From: DATJPW01 sp035506215
Lineage (GTDB): Bacteria > Desulfobacterota > Desulfomonilia > Desulfomonilales > Desulfomonilaceae
Direction of reading: 5' to 3'
NCBI GenBank assembly: GCA_035506215.1
Contig: DATJPW010000051.1
Coordinates: 1-64,000, forward strand
DNA: 64,000 nt
In this document: positions 17,173 to 25,231 of the stretch, in pieces
Numbering within the stretch: the first letter of the stretch is position 1
How the letters are laid out: every line of letters starts with the position of its first letter
Translations under genes and position numbers: made by a program
Notes under the pieces: model-generated
Database searches by the model: none
Told to the model about the DNA's origin: nothing
The model's input: only the letters and a program-made list of their open reading frames with translations

Positions 17173-18735
17173 TTATCGCGCGTATTCTACAGCCCTGGCC
17201 TCACGGATCACCACGATTTTGATCTGGCCCGGATAAGACAATTCCTTTTCAATTTTCTTACGAATATCGTGCGCCAGTAATGTCAGGCCTTCGTCCCCGA
17301 TATTGGAATTTTCCACAATGATGCGGATCTCTCGTCCGGCTTGAATCGCGAACGATTTGCTCACACCTTTGAAAGAATCCGCTATCCTTTCCAGATCTTC
17401 CAGACGCTTCACATAGCTTTCGAGCATCTCGCGACGTGCACCGGGCCTGGCAGCCGACAGGGTGTCCGCGGCTTGAACGAGCACCGCGATTGTGCTGGTG
17501 GGAGGTTCATCGGCGTGATGCGCGGCTATAGCATTAACGATTAACGACGACTCTCCGTAGCGCCTTGCTATGTCAGCCCCTATGGCCGCGTGGGCCCCTT
17601 CAACTTCGTGATCTATAGCCTTGCCGATGTCGTGAAGCAACCCGGCCCGTTTTGCCTTCTTCTGGTTCAGGCCCAGTTCTGCGGCCATGATGCCGCACAG
17701 GAAAGCGACCTCGATGGAGTGCTGATAAACGTTCTGAGCAAAAGATGTCCGATACTTGAGTTTTCCCAGGAGCTTAATCATTTCGGGGTGGACCGCATGC
17801 ACACCGACATCGAAGCTTGCTTGCTGGCCTGCCTCTATGATGGCCTCTTCCATCTCTTGGGCAACCTTCTTAACAACCTCTTCGATGCGAGCGGGATGAA
17901 TACGGCCGTCATTTATGAGGCGTTCCAGAGAAATTCTAGCGACTTCACGCCGTAAAGGATTGTATCCCGACAAGATGACCGCTTCGGGTGTATCGTCAAT
18001 GATCAGGTCTACGCCGGTGGCGGCTTCGATGGCCCGAATATTTCGACCTTCACGGCCGATGATACGACCTTTCATCTCTTCACTGGGGAGAGGAACTACA
18101 GACACGGTTCGCTCGGCCACAAAGTCCGCAGCATATCTACCAATGGCTGAAGCAATGATCTCCTTGGCTTTCTTATCCGCCAGAGATTGTGTTTCCTCTT
18201 CGATTTGCCTGACTACCCTGGCACATTCAATGCGGGTCTCAGCCTCGACCTTTTGGAGGAGCATGTCCTTCGCGTCGTTTGCCGAAAGACCGGCAAGCTC
18301 CTCCAGTTTCGCATTTTGTTTGCCTATGAGATCATCAATATCTCTTTCTTTTTCTTTAAGTTTCTTGTAACCGGATTCTAGCTCTCTTTCACGTTTGCTA
18401 AGAGTAGTTTCTTTGGTCTCGATTTGACTGCTCTTTCTTTCGAGGTTCTCGTCCTTTTTCAACAGGCGTGACTCCCGAGCTGAAAGCTCGGCGCGGCGCT
18501 CTTTTATTTCATTTTCCAGCTCCGTTCTGGCTTGGAACAGCTTGTCTTTGGCCTGCAGGAGCGCCTCTTTCTTTGTTGTTTCCGCCTCTTTATTTGCAGT
18601 CTGTATAATAGAATCCGCATAGGATTTGGCTGATTGTGTCCGGCTCTTGTCAAGCATTCTGGTCGCGACATATCCGGCCGCGAGGCCAATCACAGCAGCG
18701 ACAAGGGCAGGAATCAGGAGTTGAATCGATTCCAC
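17173..18735 (-). CDS. rny: Ribonuclease Y
   Basis: RNase Y is a membrane-anchored endoribonuclease that starts mRNA decay. The 520-residue protein has one N-terminal membrane segment (LLIPALVAAVIGLAAGYVA), a long charged coiled coil (about 30-200), a KH domain (GRIIGREGRNIRAIEAATG, about 225-245) and an HD domain with HSIEV, LLHDIGKA and AIAAHHAD motifs (about 335-410). All are in the usual order and length. The start is a GTG with GGAGGG upstream. It lies downstream of zapA and the 6S RNA gene, a neighbourhood seen in many related genomes. Confidence 0.95.
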   Translation of the reverse strand: MESIQLLIPALVAAVIGLAAGYVATRMLDKSRTQSAKSYADSIIQTANKEAETTKKEALLQAKDKLFQARTELENEIKERRAELSARESRLLKKDENLERKSSQIETKETTLSKRERELESGYKKLKEKERDIDDLIGKQNAKLEELAGLSANDAKDMLLQKVEAETRIECARVVRQIEEETQSLADKKAKEIIASAIGRYAADFVAERTVSVVPLPSEEMKGRIIGREGRNIRAIEAATGVDLIIDDTPEAVILSGYNPLRREVARISLERLINDGRIHPARIEEVVKKVAQEMEEAIIEAGQQASFDVGVHAVHPEMIKLLGKLKYRTSFAQNVYQHSIEVAFLCGIMAAELGLNQKKAKRAGLLHDIGKAIDHEVEGAHAAIGADIARRYGESSLIVNAIAAHHADEPPTSTIAVLVQAADTLSAARPGARREMLESYVKRLEDLERIADSFKGVSKSFAIQAGREIRIIVENSNIGDEGLTLLAHDIRKKIEKELSYPGQIKIVVIREARAVEYAR

Positions 18736-18940
18736 AAGCCCTCCGTTAGGACTATTACGGGATGCGTGTACAGAGAAACCAGGAAAGGATGTTCATATAT
18801 GTAGAGACTGGTTAAGGCTAAACCCTCAATAAAACAGCCTTGTGTCATCCGTTCAACTGTATATATGCCCACCGACTCTCCATCCAGAGGCCTCCGTCCG
18901 CGTCCCGGTTTTTCGGTGTGTCTACACGCGGTAAAAAATC

Positions 18941-19130
18941 GTAAGATCCCCCGCAGTCGGCCGTGCGGACAGAATTTTTGAACCTGGTTTCCCAGGTGGG
19001 ACCCTGGCGACTGCTTCAGGCTTCCTGCTTCGTGACAGGCATGCTCACCACAGTCGGGTGTTGGATCCCTTGCTTCGAGTGTTGGCTCAAAACATTGCCG
19101 TCCGTCACGAACCACGCAGGGGATTGTCTG
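18941..19130 (-). ncRNA. ssrS: 6S RNA (regulator of RNA polymerase)
   Basis: Read on the minus strand, the 5' part (AATCCCCTGCG, near 19126) pairs with the 3' part (GCGGGGGATC, near 18950), and GGACGG with CTGTCC inside it, forming the long closing stem. The central part carries GGTGAGCATGC, followed by GAAGCAGGAAGCCTGAAGC and the CCAGG...CCTGG hairpins, matching the layout of proteobacterial 6S RNA. A T-run at about 18940-18934 ends it. The 5' end is only a few bases behind the zapA stop, the classical zapA-ssrS location. 6S RNA binds sigma-70 holoenzyme by mimicking an open promoter. Between its end and rny, 18736-18940 holds only a short AAGGCT/AGCCTT inverted repeat. Ends are estimates. 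Confidence 0.85.
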
Positions 19131-19134
19131 CTTA

Positions 19135-19482
19135 TCACACTAGTCGATCAATGGCTTTGAGAAGCCTGTCGGTCTTTTCCTCCAGTTTCTTTATCGTCTC
19201 TTCGTTAGCGTGCTTATGTTGAAACATTTCGTCCGTTATGTTCAAAAGCGTCAAGATGACCAGGTCCGATGAGGCCGCCCCTGCAGCGCTCCTCTTGATA
19301 TCCTCTGCCCGCTCCGTTATGAAGGTCGCCAATTTCTGTACATATTTGGTGTTCCCGTGTCCTCGGATGTTGTACTCACGACCGAAAAGCGTGACCTTCA
19401 CTCCTCCAGAAGACTCGCCCGGACCCGCACTCAGCTCAATAATTTTGTTGGGCTCATACTGTTTCAGGTCAACTCCTCCCAT
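19135..19482 (-). CDS. zapA: Cell division protein ZapA
   Basis: ZapA bundles FtsZ filaments at the division ring. The 115-residue protein has the family core VKVTLFGREYNIRG, then YVQKLATFITERAEDIK and a long C-terminal coiled coil (about 60-115). Its position directly before the 6S RNA gene supports the call. The ATG at 19482 has no upstream ribosome-binding site; instead GGAGGAG lies inside the first codons, so a start a few codons later at a CTG is possible. The promoter at 19683-19710 reads toward it through a leader of nearly 200 bases. Confidence 0.88.
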   Translation of the reverse strand: MGGVDLKQYEPNKIIELSAGPGESSGGVKVTLFGREYNIRGHGNTKYVQKLATFITERAEDIKRSAAGAASSDLVILTLLNITDEMFQHKHANEETIKKLEEKTDRLLKAIDRLV

Positions 19483-19898
19483 TTACGAAGCTGCCAACTA
19501 CTTGGCTCAACACGTAGCTTTTTCGACCGAACAATTAACGCCAAAGCCGGCAGTGGCTTGCAAGGAATCACAGTTCATTTTCGATCACCCCACCCCGAAA
19601 ACCACAGCATATGGTTTGCGGCGGAAGAAGATGACCGGCTTCACCGCAAAGGTTCCAGCGAAAATCTTTGAGATCCGCTTTAATTATATTTCGTTAGCAA
19701 TATGTGTCAAGAAGTATCTTGAAGCGGGCTTGTGATGGGCAAGACGCTCGGCATTGGGCATCTGCACTGTCTATCAGCCAAACAATCGTGCGGGGGGATT
19801 GCGCCGACCCTTATTCCAAGTGCATGTCACGCCGCGATGCTGTCCGGAATTTTCAGCCGAATGTAGCACGGAAGAATCGAGCAGGCCTGCCGGTTGGT
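19483..19898. other. Gene-free region between zapA and the Fis-type gene
   Basis: About 416 bases hold the zapA promoter and its leader and, left of the Fis-type stop, AT-rich sequence without a convincing frame. No zapB-like coiled-coil gene is visible upstream of zapA. Confidence 0.6.
19683..19710 (-). promoter_or_regulatory. Near-consensus sigma-70 promoter for zapA and 6S RNA
   Basis: On the minus strand TTGACA (19710-19705) and TATAAT (19688-19683) are both perfect and 16 bases apart. Transcription would run through zapA and probably into the 6S RNA gene. Confidence 0.75.
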
Positions 19899-20246
19899 TC
19901 AAACATCTGTACTATCATCTTGCAAATTTTGGGATTCAAAAAATCTTTGTATTTTTCTGTGGAAGGTGTTTCTACCCATCCCGAGCAATCTGGCCGCCTT
20001 GAGCTTATTGCCCCGACTCCGTTGCAACACTTTGATAATCAGACGTTTTTCGACCTCGCGCATGATAAGAGGGTGAATTCCTGTCACATTATTGTCCACC
20101 AAGTACTCCACCAACACATCGATGGAATCCCCGATGTTCGATTTGAGAATCTCGCCGGCCTTCCCCTCGCCGGGGCTGTCCTTCAGTCCCCGTGGTCGCG
20201 GGCTGGCCTCAGTTTTGTCCGATTTCATGTGATCCAAACCATACAA
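19899..20246 (-). CDS. Fis-family DNA-binding protein
   Basis: The 115-residue protein has a C-terminal Fis-type helix-turn-helix (GNKLKAARLLGMGRNTFHRKI, about 79-99). An adjacent helix EKRLIIKVLQRS and an N-terminal half with VLVEYLVDNNVTGIHPLIMREV also fit the pattern. It corresponds to the C-terminal part of NtrC-type regulators or a stand-alone Fis. No AAA+ or receiver domain is present in the frame. An internal ATG at residue 7 with GGA upstream is an alternative start. Its target genes are not known; it is followed by the 416-base gap and zapA. Confidence 0.8.
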   Translation of the reverse strand: MYGLDHMKSDKTEASPRPRGLKDSPGEGKAGEILKSNIGDSIDVLVEYLVDNNVTGIHPLIMREVEKRLIIKVLQRSRGNKLKAARLLGMGRNTFHRKIQRFFESQNLQDDSTDV

Positions 20247-20383
20247 TGCCGCCCATATGCTTGGTCGGCTTCATAGCTCTCTCAGGCGTTAGGCCATGTC
20301 CTGTCTGGGCCTCTCCTGACCGGCTCATTAAACATTCAATGTGATTTTCGCTTAACCGGCATCGACAACGTGTCTCAACATGG

Positions 20384-21763
20384 TCATTCTTCTGATTTCG
20401 TGGGCCCTTGTCCGCTCCTTAACGGAAACATCTTCTGTTTGCTTCTGGAAACCGCCAGCATTCGCGGGGGAACATCCTTCGTGATGGTACTCCCGGCCCC
20501 GATGAGGCATTCCTCCCCGATTTCAACCGGCGCCACAAACTGAACATCCGATCCCACGAAACAACGGTCGTGGATAATAGTTTGATGTTTATTTCTTCCA
20601 TCGTAGTTGCAAGTGATTGTCCCACAACCTATGTTCACCTTTGTTCCTATCTGACTGTCACCCAAATAGGTGAGATGCGATGCTTTCGAACCATTGCCCA
20701 CGGTCGTTTTTTTGACTTCGACAAAGTTTCCGATCCGACAATTGTTTCCTATCCGCGATTCCGGCCTCAGATGGGCCATGGGCCCAACAGAGGTGTCGTC
20801 TGATACCGTGGCTCGATTCAACCTGGACCCCTGAAGTATGTGGACGCGGTCACCGACCGTGGAGTCCATTATGTACACGCCGGATTCGATAATGCATTCT
20901 TCTCCTATTTCAGTGGCGCCTGTGATGCTTACAGAGGGATGAATCACCGTATCGCCGCCGATTCGAACATCTGAATCAATATACACGGAAACAGGATCCA
21001 GTAATGTCACACCCTCGGCCATCAAGTCACCACGTTTACGGTTCCACAGAATTCCGGACGCGTGGGCCAGTTCGGACCTCGTATTAATTCCTGTCGCTTC
21101 ATTGGGGTCCTTCAGCACATACGCATGAACCGGAATACAATCCTTCACACCTTCGGCAACAATATCCGTAAGGTAGTATTCCCCTTGCGCGTTCTCGGGC
21201 CGAATTCTCTCCAACAATGCATACAAAAGATGCGCATTAACCACGTAGACGCCTGCATTTATTTCTGTTATGTCTCTATCTTCTACGCGAAGATCTCTCT
21301 CTTCTACGATGCCGGCCACGGTGCCCTCATGATTTCTTATTATTCTTCCGTAGCCCCTTGGGTCCTCAAGCACTGCCGTCATGACGGTGACTCGGCTCCT
21401 ACGTTCCTCATGATACCCCATTAGCTCCTGAAGAGTTTCAGGACGAACCAAGGGAATATCACCACATAAGATCAGAATATCTTCATTGAAATCTTTAAGT
21501 AAGTCGCGGGCCGAGGCCACGGCGTGACCTGTCCCAAGCTGCGGTTCCTGTACCGCGAATTCAATCCCGTTCCCGGCAACGGCCCTCTTCACCTCGTCCG
21601 ACTGGTGACCCACTACCACGACTATCTTTTCGAGTCCTGCCATCCGGACCGCGTCGGTGACGTATGAAATCATGGGGCGACCCGCAACGGGGTGAAGAAC
21701 CTTGCACAGCTTGGACTTCATCCGGGTCCCCATTCCCGCGGCCATGATTAATGCAGCATACAT
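20384..21763 (-). CDS. glmU: Bifunctional GlmU (GlcN-1-P acetyltransferase / UDP-GlcNAc pyrophosphorylase)
   Basis: GlmU makes UDP-GlcNAc, the precursor of peptidoglycan and lipopolysaccharide. The nucleotidyltransferase loop is AALIMAAGMGTRMKSK, but the next residues read LCKVLHP where most family members have PK, a small change. The LbH acetyltransferase half follows with hexapeptide repeats, LRPESRIGNNCRIGN and the ending CLIGAGSTITKDVPP. Length from the ATG at 21763 is 459, which is normal. The longer frame upstream (to 21907) lacks family similarity and overlaps the promoter. The divergent LOG gene begins at 21932. Confidence 0.93.
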   Translation of the reverse strand: MYAALIMAAGMGTRMKSKLCKVLHPVAGRPMISYVTDAVRMAGLEKIVVVVGHQSDEVKRAVAGNGIEFAVQEPQLGTGHAVASARDLLKDFNEDILILCGDIPLVRPETLQELMGYHEERRSRVTVMTAVLEDPRGYGRIIRNHEGTVAGIVEERDLRVEDRDITEINAGVYVVNAHLLYALLERIRPENAQGEYYLTDIVAEGVKDCIPVHAYVLKDPNEATGINTRSELAHASGILWNRKRGDLMAEGVTLLDPVSVYIDSDVRIGGDTVIHPSVSITGATEIGEECIIESGVYIMDSTVGDRVHILQGSRLNRATVSDDTSVGPMAHLRPESRIGNNCRIGNFVEVKKTTVGNGSKASHLTYLGDSQIGTKVNIGCGTITCNYDGRNKHQTIIHDRCFVGSDVQFVAPVEIGEECLIGAGSTITKDVPPRMLAVSRSKQKMFPLRSGQGPTKSEE

Positions 21764-21808
21764 TGTCATAATCAGACTAATTTGTTTTAAGAAATCAGGC
21801 GTAGCCAC

Positions 21809-21835
21809 ATTATCCACTTGTTCACAAGGTGTCAA
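21809..21835 (-). promoter_or_regulatory. Likely glmU promoter with a short inverted repeat
   Basis: On the minus strand TTGACA (21835-21830) is followed after 15 bases by GATAAT (21814-21809). The spacer contains CTTGTGAACAAG, an inverted repeat with five-base arms, a possible operator. The short spacer lowers confidence. Confidence 0.45.
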
Positions 21836-21931
21836 GGGGCTTTTGGAGATATTGACATCCGCTCGGGACTTTGGTGCGATGCCTGGGAATATTTCCAGGG
21901 ACGCCAAGGCAACAAAACAGGAGGTTGCGGA

Positions 21932-22495
21932 ATGGACAGAATATTCAAGATAGCCGTTCTGGGGTCCTCCTCAGTGTCGCGGGATTCGGATGATGGAAGA
22001 AAAGCGTACAGCATAGGACGGTCTATTGCCACAGAGGGATACGTACTGTTGACCGGCGGCTGTACCGGGCTGCCTCATGCGGCGGTTGACGGCGCCACCT
22101 CCGCAGGAGGACTGACCGTGGCAGTATCTCCGGCGAAGAACCGAAAGGAGCATGACGAAGTCTATGGGTATCCGTTGGACAGCTTTATCACGCTGTTCAC
22201 AGGCATGGGGACAAAGGGTCGCAATGTAGTCCTTATCCGAAGCGCGGATGCATGTGTTTTCGTCGGAGGAGGCATGGGCACCTTGAATGAATTCACCATA
22301 GCTTACACCGATCTGGGTTCATCCGGAGCCATAGGCGTGCTCGCAGGCAGCGGGGGTTTGTCCGACGAGATCCCAAAACTGGTGTCTCTGGAACAAAGGG
22401 AGCCACGCGCGCGTTTTCTGGTAGATCCCGACCCGGAAGCACTTCTCGACAAGATTTTTCTGCACCTTCGAGACCAGAAATCGGGGGGTCGCTAG
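21932..22495 (+). CDS. LOG/SLOG-family nucleotide-binding protein
   Basis: From the ATG at 21932 the protein has 187 residues and a Rossmann-like SLOG fold. It shows the start IAVLGSSS, the loop LTGGCTGLPHAAVDGA and the family signature GGGMGTLNEF. It is close to the TIGR00725 group; the LOG relatives make cytokinin-type bases by releasing ribose 5-phosphate. A lysine-decarboxylase PGGxGT motif is replaced by GGGMGT. AGGAGG lies seven bases before the ATG. It is divergent from glmU and has no obvious pathway neighbour; its role is not established. Confidence 0.85.
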   Translation: MDRIFKIAVLGSSSVSRDSDDGRKAYSIGRSIATEGYVLLTGGCTGLPHAAVDGATSAGGLTVAVSPAKNRKEHDEVYGYPLDSFITLFTGMGTKGRNVVLIRSADACVFVGGGMGTLNEFTIAYTDLGSSGAIGVLAGSGGLSDEIPKLVSLEQREPRARFLVDPDPEALLDKIFLHLRDQKSGGR

Positions 22496-22641
22496 CCTTC
22501 CGTGTCCCTTCTAAACAAAGTCGTTGATTTTGTTACAATCTTGCCATGATAAACCTTGCCCCTCATTGAAAGATCTGATAAACATTGCCCCATTGGTTAC
22601 GAGGTTTCCCTGGCTTCTACACTAACGATATCGGAGACCCC

Positions 22642-24039
22642 ATGAGAAGTTTTATTCCTAAGCAGAGGTTGGATGCGTTTACAGTAAAAGACACCCCCCC
22701 GACCGGCAGCGGCAAACCAGGCAACAGCTCCCGTGAGCTTTGCGGTAGTGCTGCAAAGTCGCGCTCCGACTTTGGTTTGCATGAAGCAGCGCCTTCTCGT
22801 GTTATCTCAAAGCGCTCTTTTTTTCGAAGATCCGCGGGATTCGCCGGATCGATGCTGGCGCTAATTCTGGCAATGATCGTCGTGACAGCCCCATTGCCCG
22901 CGATTTCGCAGATGAGCGGCGAACTTGAATTGGCCTTGAGCACTCATAAGGCGGGTAAACTGAAAGAGGCCATCGAGATCTATGGTGAAGTCATAAGAAA
23001 GAATCCTCGGTCTGCTGAAGCATTGAACTGGCGCGGGCTGGCCTATTTTGACCTGGGTGAGATGGATAAAGCATTGGAGGATTTCAGCAAGGCCATCGAA
23101 ATAAACCCGAATTATTCTGACGCGCTCAACAATCGTGGAGAAGTTTTTCGAAAGAAACAAATGTACCGCGAAGCTATGAATGATTATAGAAGAGCGGCGC
23201 AACTGGAGCCAAATTTTGCTGAAGCCTATTACAACATGGGATTGGTCAATGAGCTGGAAAACAGGCCGACGCCTGCTGTGAACGCATACGAAAACTATCT
23301 GAAGTTTAAACCCGATGCTTCTGACAAGAGTGAGATAGAAAATAAGATCAAGACGCTCAGGCAAGCAGCAACGGTCGAGCCGAAAACAGCGCCGTCACCC
23401 CCAAGCCCGCCTCCGGTTGCTCAGAAGCCCGCGGAGCCCGCACCCACTCAGCCAACGCCTTTACCAAAACCGACACCCCCCGGAGCCGTTAAACCTCCTG
23501 CACCGCCAAAACCGGGTGTCCCGAGAGGCGTGGACCTGGGCGCTCCGGGAATGCCCGGAATGCCGACCATGCCGGGTATGCCGGGCATGCAGGGAATGCC
23601 GCTGGAAATGTTGGCCGGCATGGCCAAGGGTGTGGGGATATTAGGCGCCGTCTTGCCCTTGGCGTTCTACTTATTCTCTTCCATCATGCTGTTTCTCATT
23701 GCCAAGAAGACGAATACCAGCCTGCCGTGGCTCGCTTTCATACCTATTGCCAATGTCGTACTGATGGTTAACATAGCGGGGAAACCTCTCTGGTGGCTTC
23801 TGTTGCTTTTGCTTCCCATTGTCGCGCCGGTACTAGCTTTTATCGGACCGATGGACCCCACGGGCGGCATTCTTATGATGATTATAATAGCGATCATCTT
23901 ACTGATTCCGACGGTGACCTGGCTACTTATAAGTCTCGGAATCGCCCGTGCACGCGGAAAATCGGCTGTCTGGGGTGTCTTGCTGTTCCTGCCATGCACT
24001 AATTTGATCGCCTTGGCTTATTTAGGACTCAGCGAGTAG
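22642..24039 (+). CDS. TPR protein with proline/glycine-rich linker and C-terminal membrane domain (DUF5684-like)
   Basis: The protein (about 465 residues from the ATG at 22642, which has GGAGA five bases upstream) begins with a charged segment of about 55 residues, then a hydrophobic anchor (MLALILAMIVVTAPLPAIS). Three or more TPR repeats follow (AEALNWRGLAYFDLGEMDKA, then a SDALNNRGEVFRKK and a FAEAYYNMGLVNEL unit). A linker of PSPP/KPTPPG stretches and GMPGMP repeats leads to four membrane segments that include FLIAKKTNTSLPWLAFIP and NIAGKPLWW, typical of DUF5684. The TPRs would face the periplasm. Function is unknown. The N-terminal anchor sits unusually deep, so a later start is possible. 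Confidence 0.78.
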   Translation: MRSFIPKQRLDAFTVKDTPPTGSGKPGNSSRELCGSAAKSRSDFGLHEAAPSRVISKRSFFRRSAGFAGSMLALILAMIVVTAPLPAISQMSGELELALSTHKAGKLKEAIEIYGEVIRKNPRSAEALNWRGLAYFDLGEMDKALEDFSKAIEINPNYSDALNNRGEVFRKKQMYREAMNDYRRAAQLEPNFAEAYYNMGLVNELENRPTPAVNAYENYLKFKPDASDKSEIENKIKTLRQAATVEPKTAPSPPSPPPVAQKPAEPAPTQPTPLPKPTPPGAVKPPAPPKPGVPRGVDLGAPGMPGMPTMPGMPGMQGMPLEMLAGMAKGVGILGAVLPLAFYLFSSIMLFLIAKKTNTSLPWLAFIPIANVVLMVNIAGKPLWWLLLLLLPIVAPVLAFIGPMDPTGGILMMIIIAIILLIPTVTWLLISLGIARARGKSAVWGVLLFLPCTNLIALAYLGLSE

Positions 24040-24082
24040 TCTGAGAAGAAATAAACGGTCATGGAAGATGGGGACGATGTGG

Positions 24083-24280
24083 GTCCCGTGGGGACTGCCC
24101 GACAGTGGCCCCGCGATTCAGAGACTTCTCAAAATTCGATTCATGGTGGGAATGGTGTCACGATGGTTGCCAGGCGCTAAAGAAACTGCCTCAGAATGGG
24201 TTTCCGTCACAAGATCGTGGCACGATGCTTCATTTCCCGGCAATGAATTACCGGTCTATTGTCAGGCGTCCCTTCGGGAC
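24083..24280. repeat. Decayed non-autonomous copy of the RAYT-associated palindromic element
   Basis: It begins with GTCCCGTGGGGAC (24083-24095), followed by a diverged form of the next palindrome region (CCCCGCGATTCA). It ends with GGCAATGAATTACC (24239-24252) and GTCCCTTCGGGAC (24268-24280). The order and spacing match the two ends of the transposase-bearing element just downstream. The middle carries no gene. It lies in the about 520-base region between the TPR gene and the transposase gene. Confidence 0.65.
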
Positions 24281-24455
24281 TTCCGCTGTTTGAGCCCATT
24301 AGGGGCGATTGGCAATAGCCAGGTGCTTTAGAGACTGTCCCTGCTTAGGACATTAAGGCTGAACCCGCACGCTGCAGACCGACTTGAGGCCTTTGCGGTT
24401 CCGCCCGAATCTTTTCGGCAGGCACGCATGCCAATTTGCGGCACACATTTGTTAT

Positions 24456-25098
24456 GTCCCGTGGGGACGGTCCGACAGTAGCCCGGCGATTCATCGCCGG
24501 GTAAGCATCGAATCGACTCAACGAGTCCCGTAGGGACGGCTGAAAACCGGAGTCCAAGGATTGTCCAATACTTATTGTGCCTTGAATGTTCATTGCGTTT
24601 TCTGCACAAAAGACCGGCGACCCCTGATTGTTGACGAATTTGAACAAAGTCTCTGGAAATATCTTGGCGGGATCGCTAGGCAAAATGGCATGAAAGCCTT
24701 ATCTATAGGAGGTGTTCCGGACCACGTCCTCATTTCTTTGCCGACCTCGATTTCGGTTGCAAAAGCGGTCCAGTTGATGAAGGGGGGATCTTCGAAATGG
24801 ATTCATGACAATTTTCCCGAGCAGCGAGCTTTCGCTTGGCAGCGAGGATATGGCGCTTTCAGCGTGAGCACATCGTTGATTCAAGAGAATGTTGCCTATA
24901 TCAGAAATCAGAAAGAACACCATCGAAGGAAAACTTTTCAAGAAGAATACGTCTCGTTTCTCAGGAAGAACTGGGTAGATTATGACGAAAGATATTTATG
25001 GAAATGATGTCAGCCGTCCCGATGGGACTGCTTGCTTCCGGGCCTATCGACACCGGCGATGAATCGCCAGCCTATTATGAAGTCGTCCCTCCGGGACG
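24456..25098 (+). mobile_element. RAYT (REP-associated Y1 transposase) element with flanking palindromes
   Basis: Left palindromes: GTCCCGTGGGGAC (24456-24468), CCCGGCGATTCATCGCCGGG (24482-24501) and GTCCCGTAGGGAC (24525-24537). Right palindromes: GTCCCGATGGGAC (25016-25028), GGCGATGAATCGCC (25055-25068) and CGTCCCTCCGGGACG (25084-25098). The transposase gene sits between them. The same ordered set without transposase is at 33960-34161. Confidence 0.8.
24561..25007 (+). CDS. REP-associated tyrosine (Y1) transposase, IS200-like, with altered HUH motif
   Basis: This 148-residue protein belongs to the IS200/IS605-like Y1 transposases of the RAYT type. Landmarks are MSNTYCALN at the start, FCTKDRRPLI, GGVPDHV, QRGYGAFSVS, the Tyr helix VAYIRNQKEHH and the ending YDERYLW. 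Such enzymes nick and rejoin single-stranded DNA at palindromes. The metal-binding HUH motif, normally His-x-His (HVH), reads HVL here: the codon CTC replaces CAC, a single-base change, so the enzyme is probably inactive. The start is a TTG directly at the usual N-terminus of the family. It lies within a set of matching palindromes. Confidence 0.85.
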   Translation: MSNTYCALNVHCVFCTKDRRPLIVDEFEQSLWKYLGGIARQNGMKALSIGGVPDHVLISLPTSISVAKAVQLMKGGSSKWIHDNFPEQRAFAWQRGYGAFSVSTSLIQENVAYIRNQKEHHRRKTFQEEYVSFLRKNWVDYDERYLWK

Positions 25099-25231
25099 CA
25101 ATCAAAGCTTTGGGCGGGCAAGAGCGTGTTGCTGCATGTGGACTGAAGGGGCTCGATTGAGCGGCTCACGGGCTAGTATTTTTTGCGATCTTGTTTGTCC
25201 AGTGGTTCAATGCTTCCCGTCGTGAATTCCT

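Noticed and set aside
24456..25098. The evenly spaced palindromes as a CRISPR array
   Set aside because: The units are palindromes of two alternating types with uneven spacing, and no Cas gene is near; a RAYT element explains them.
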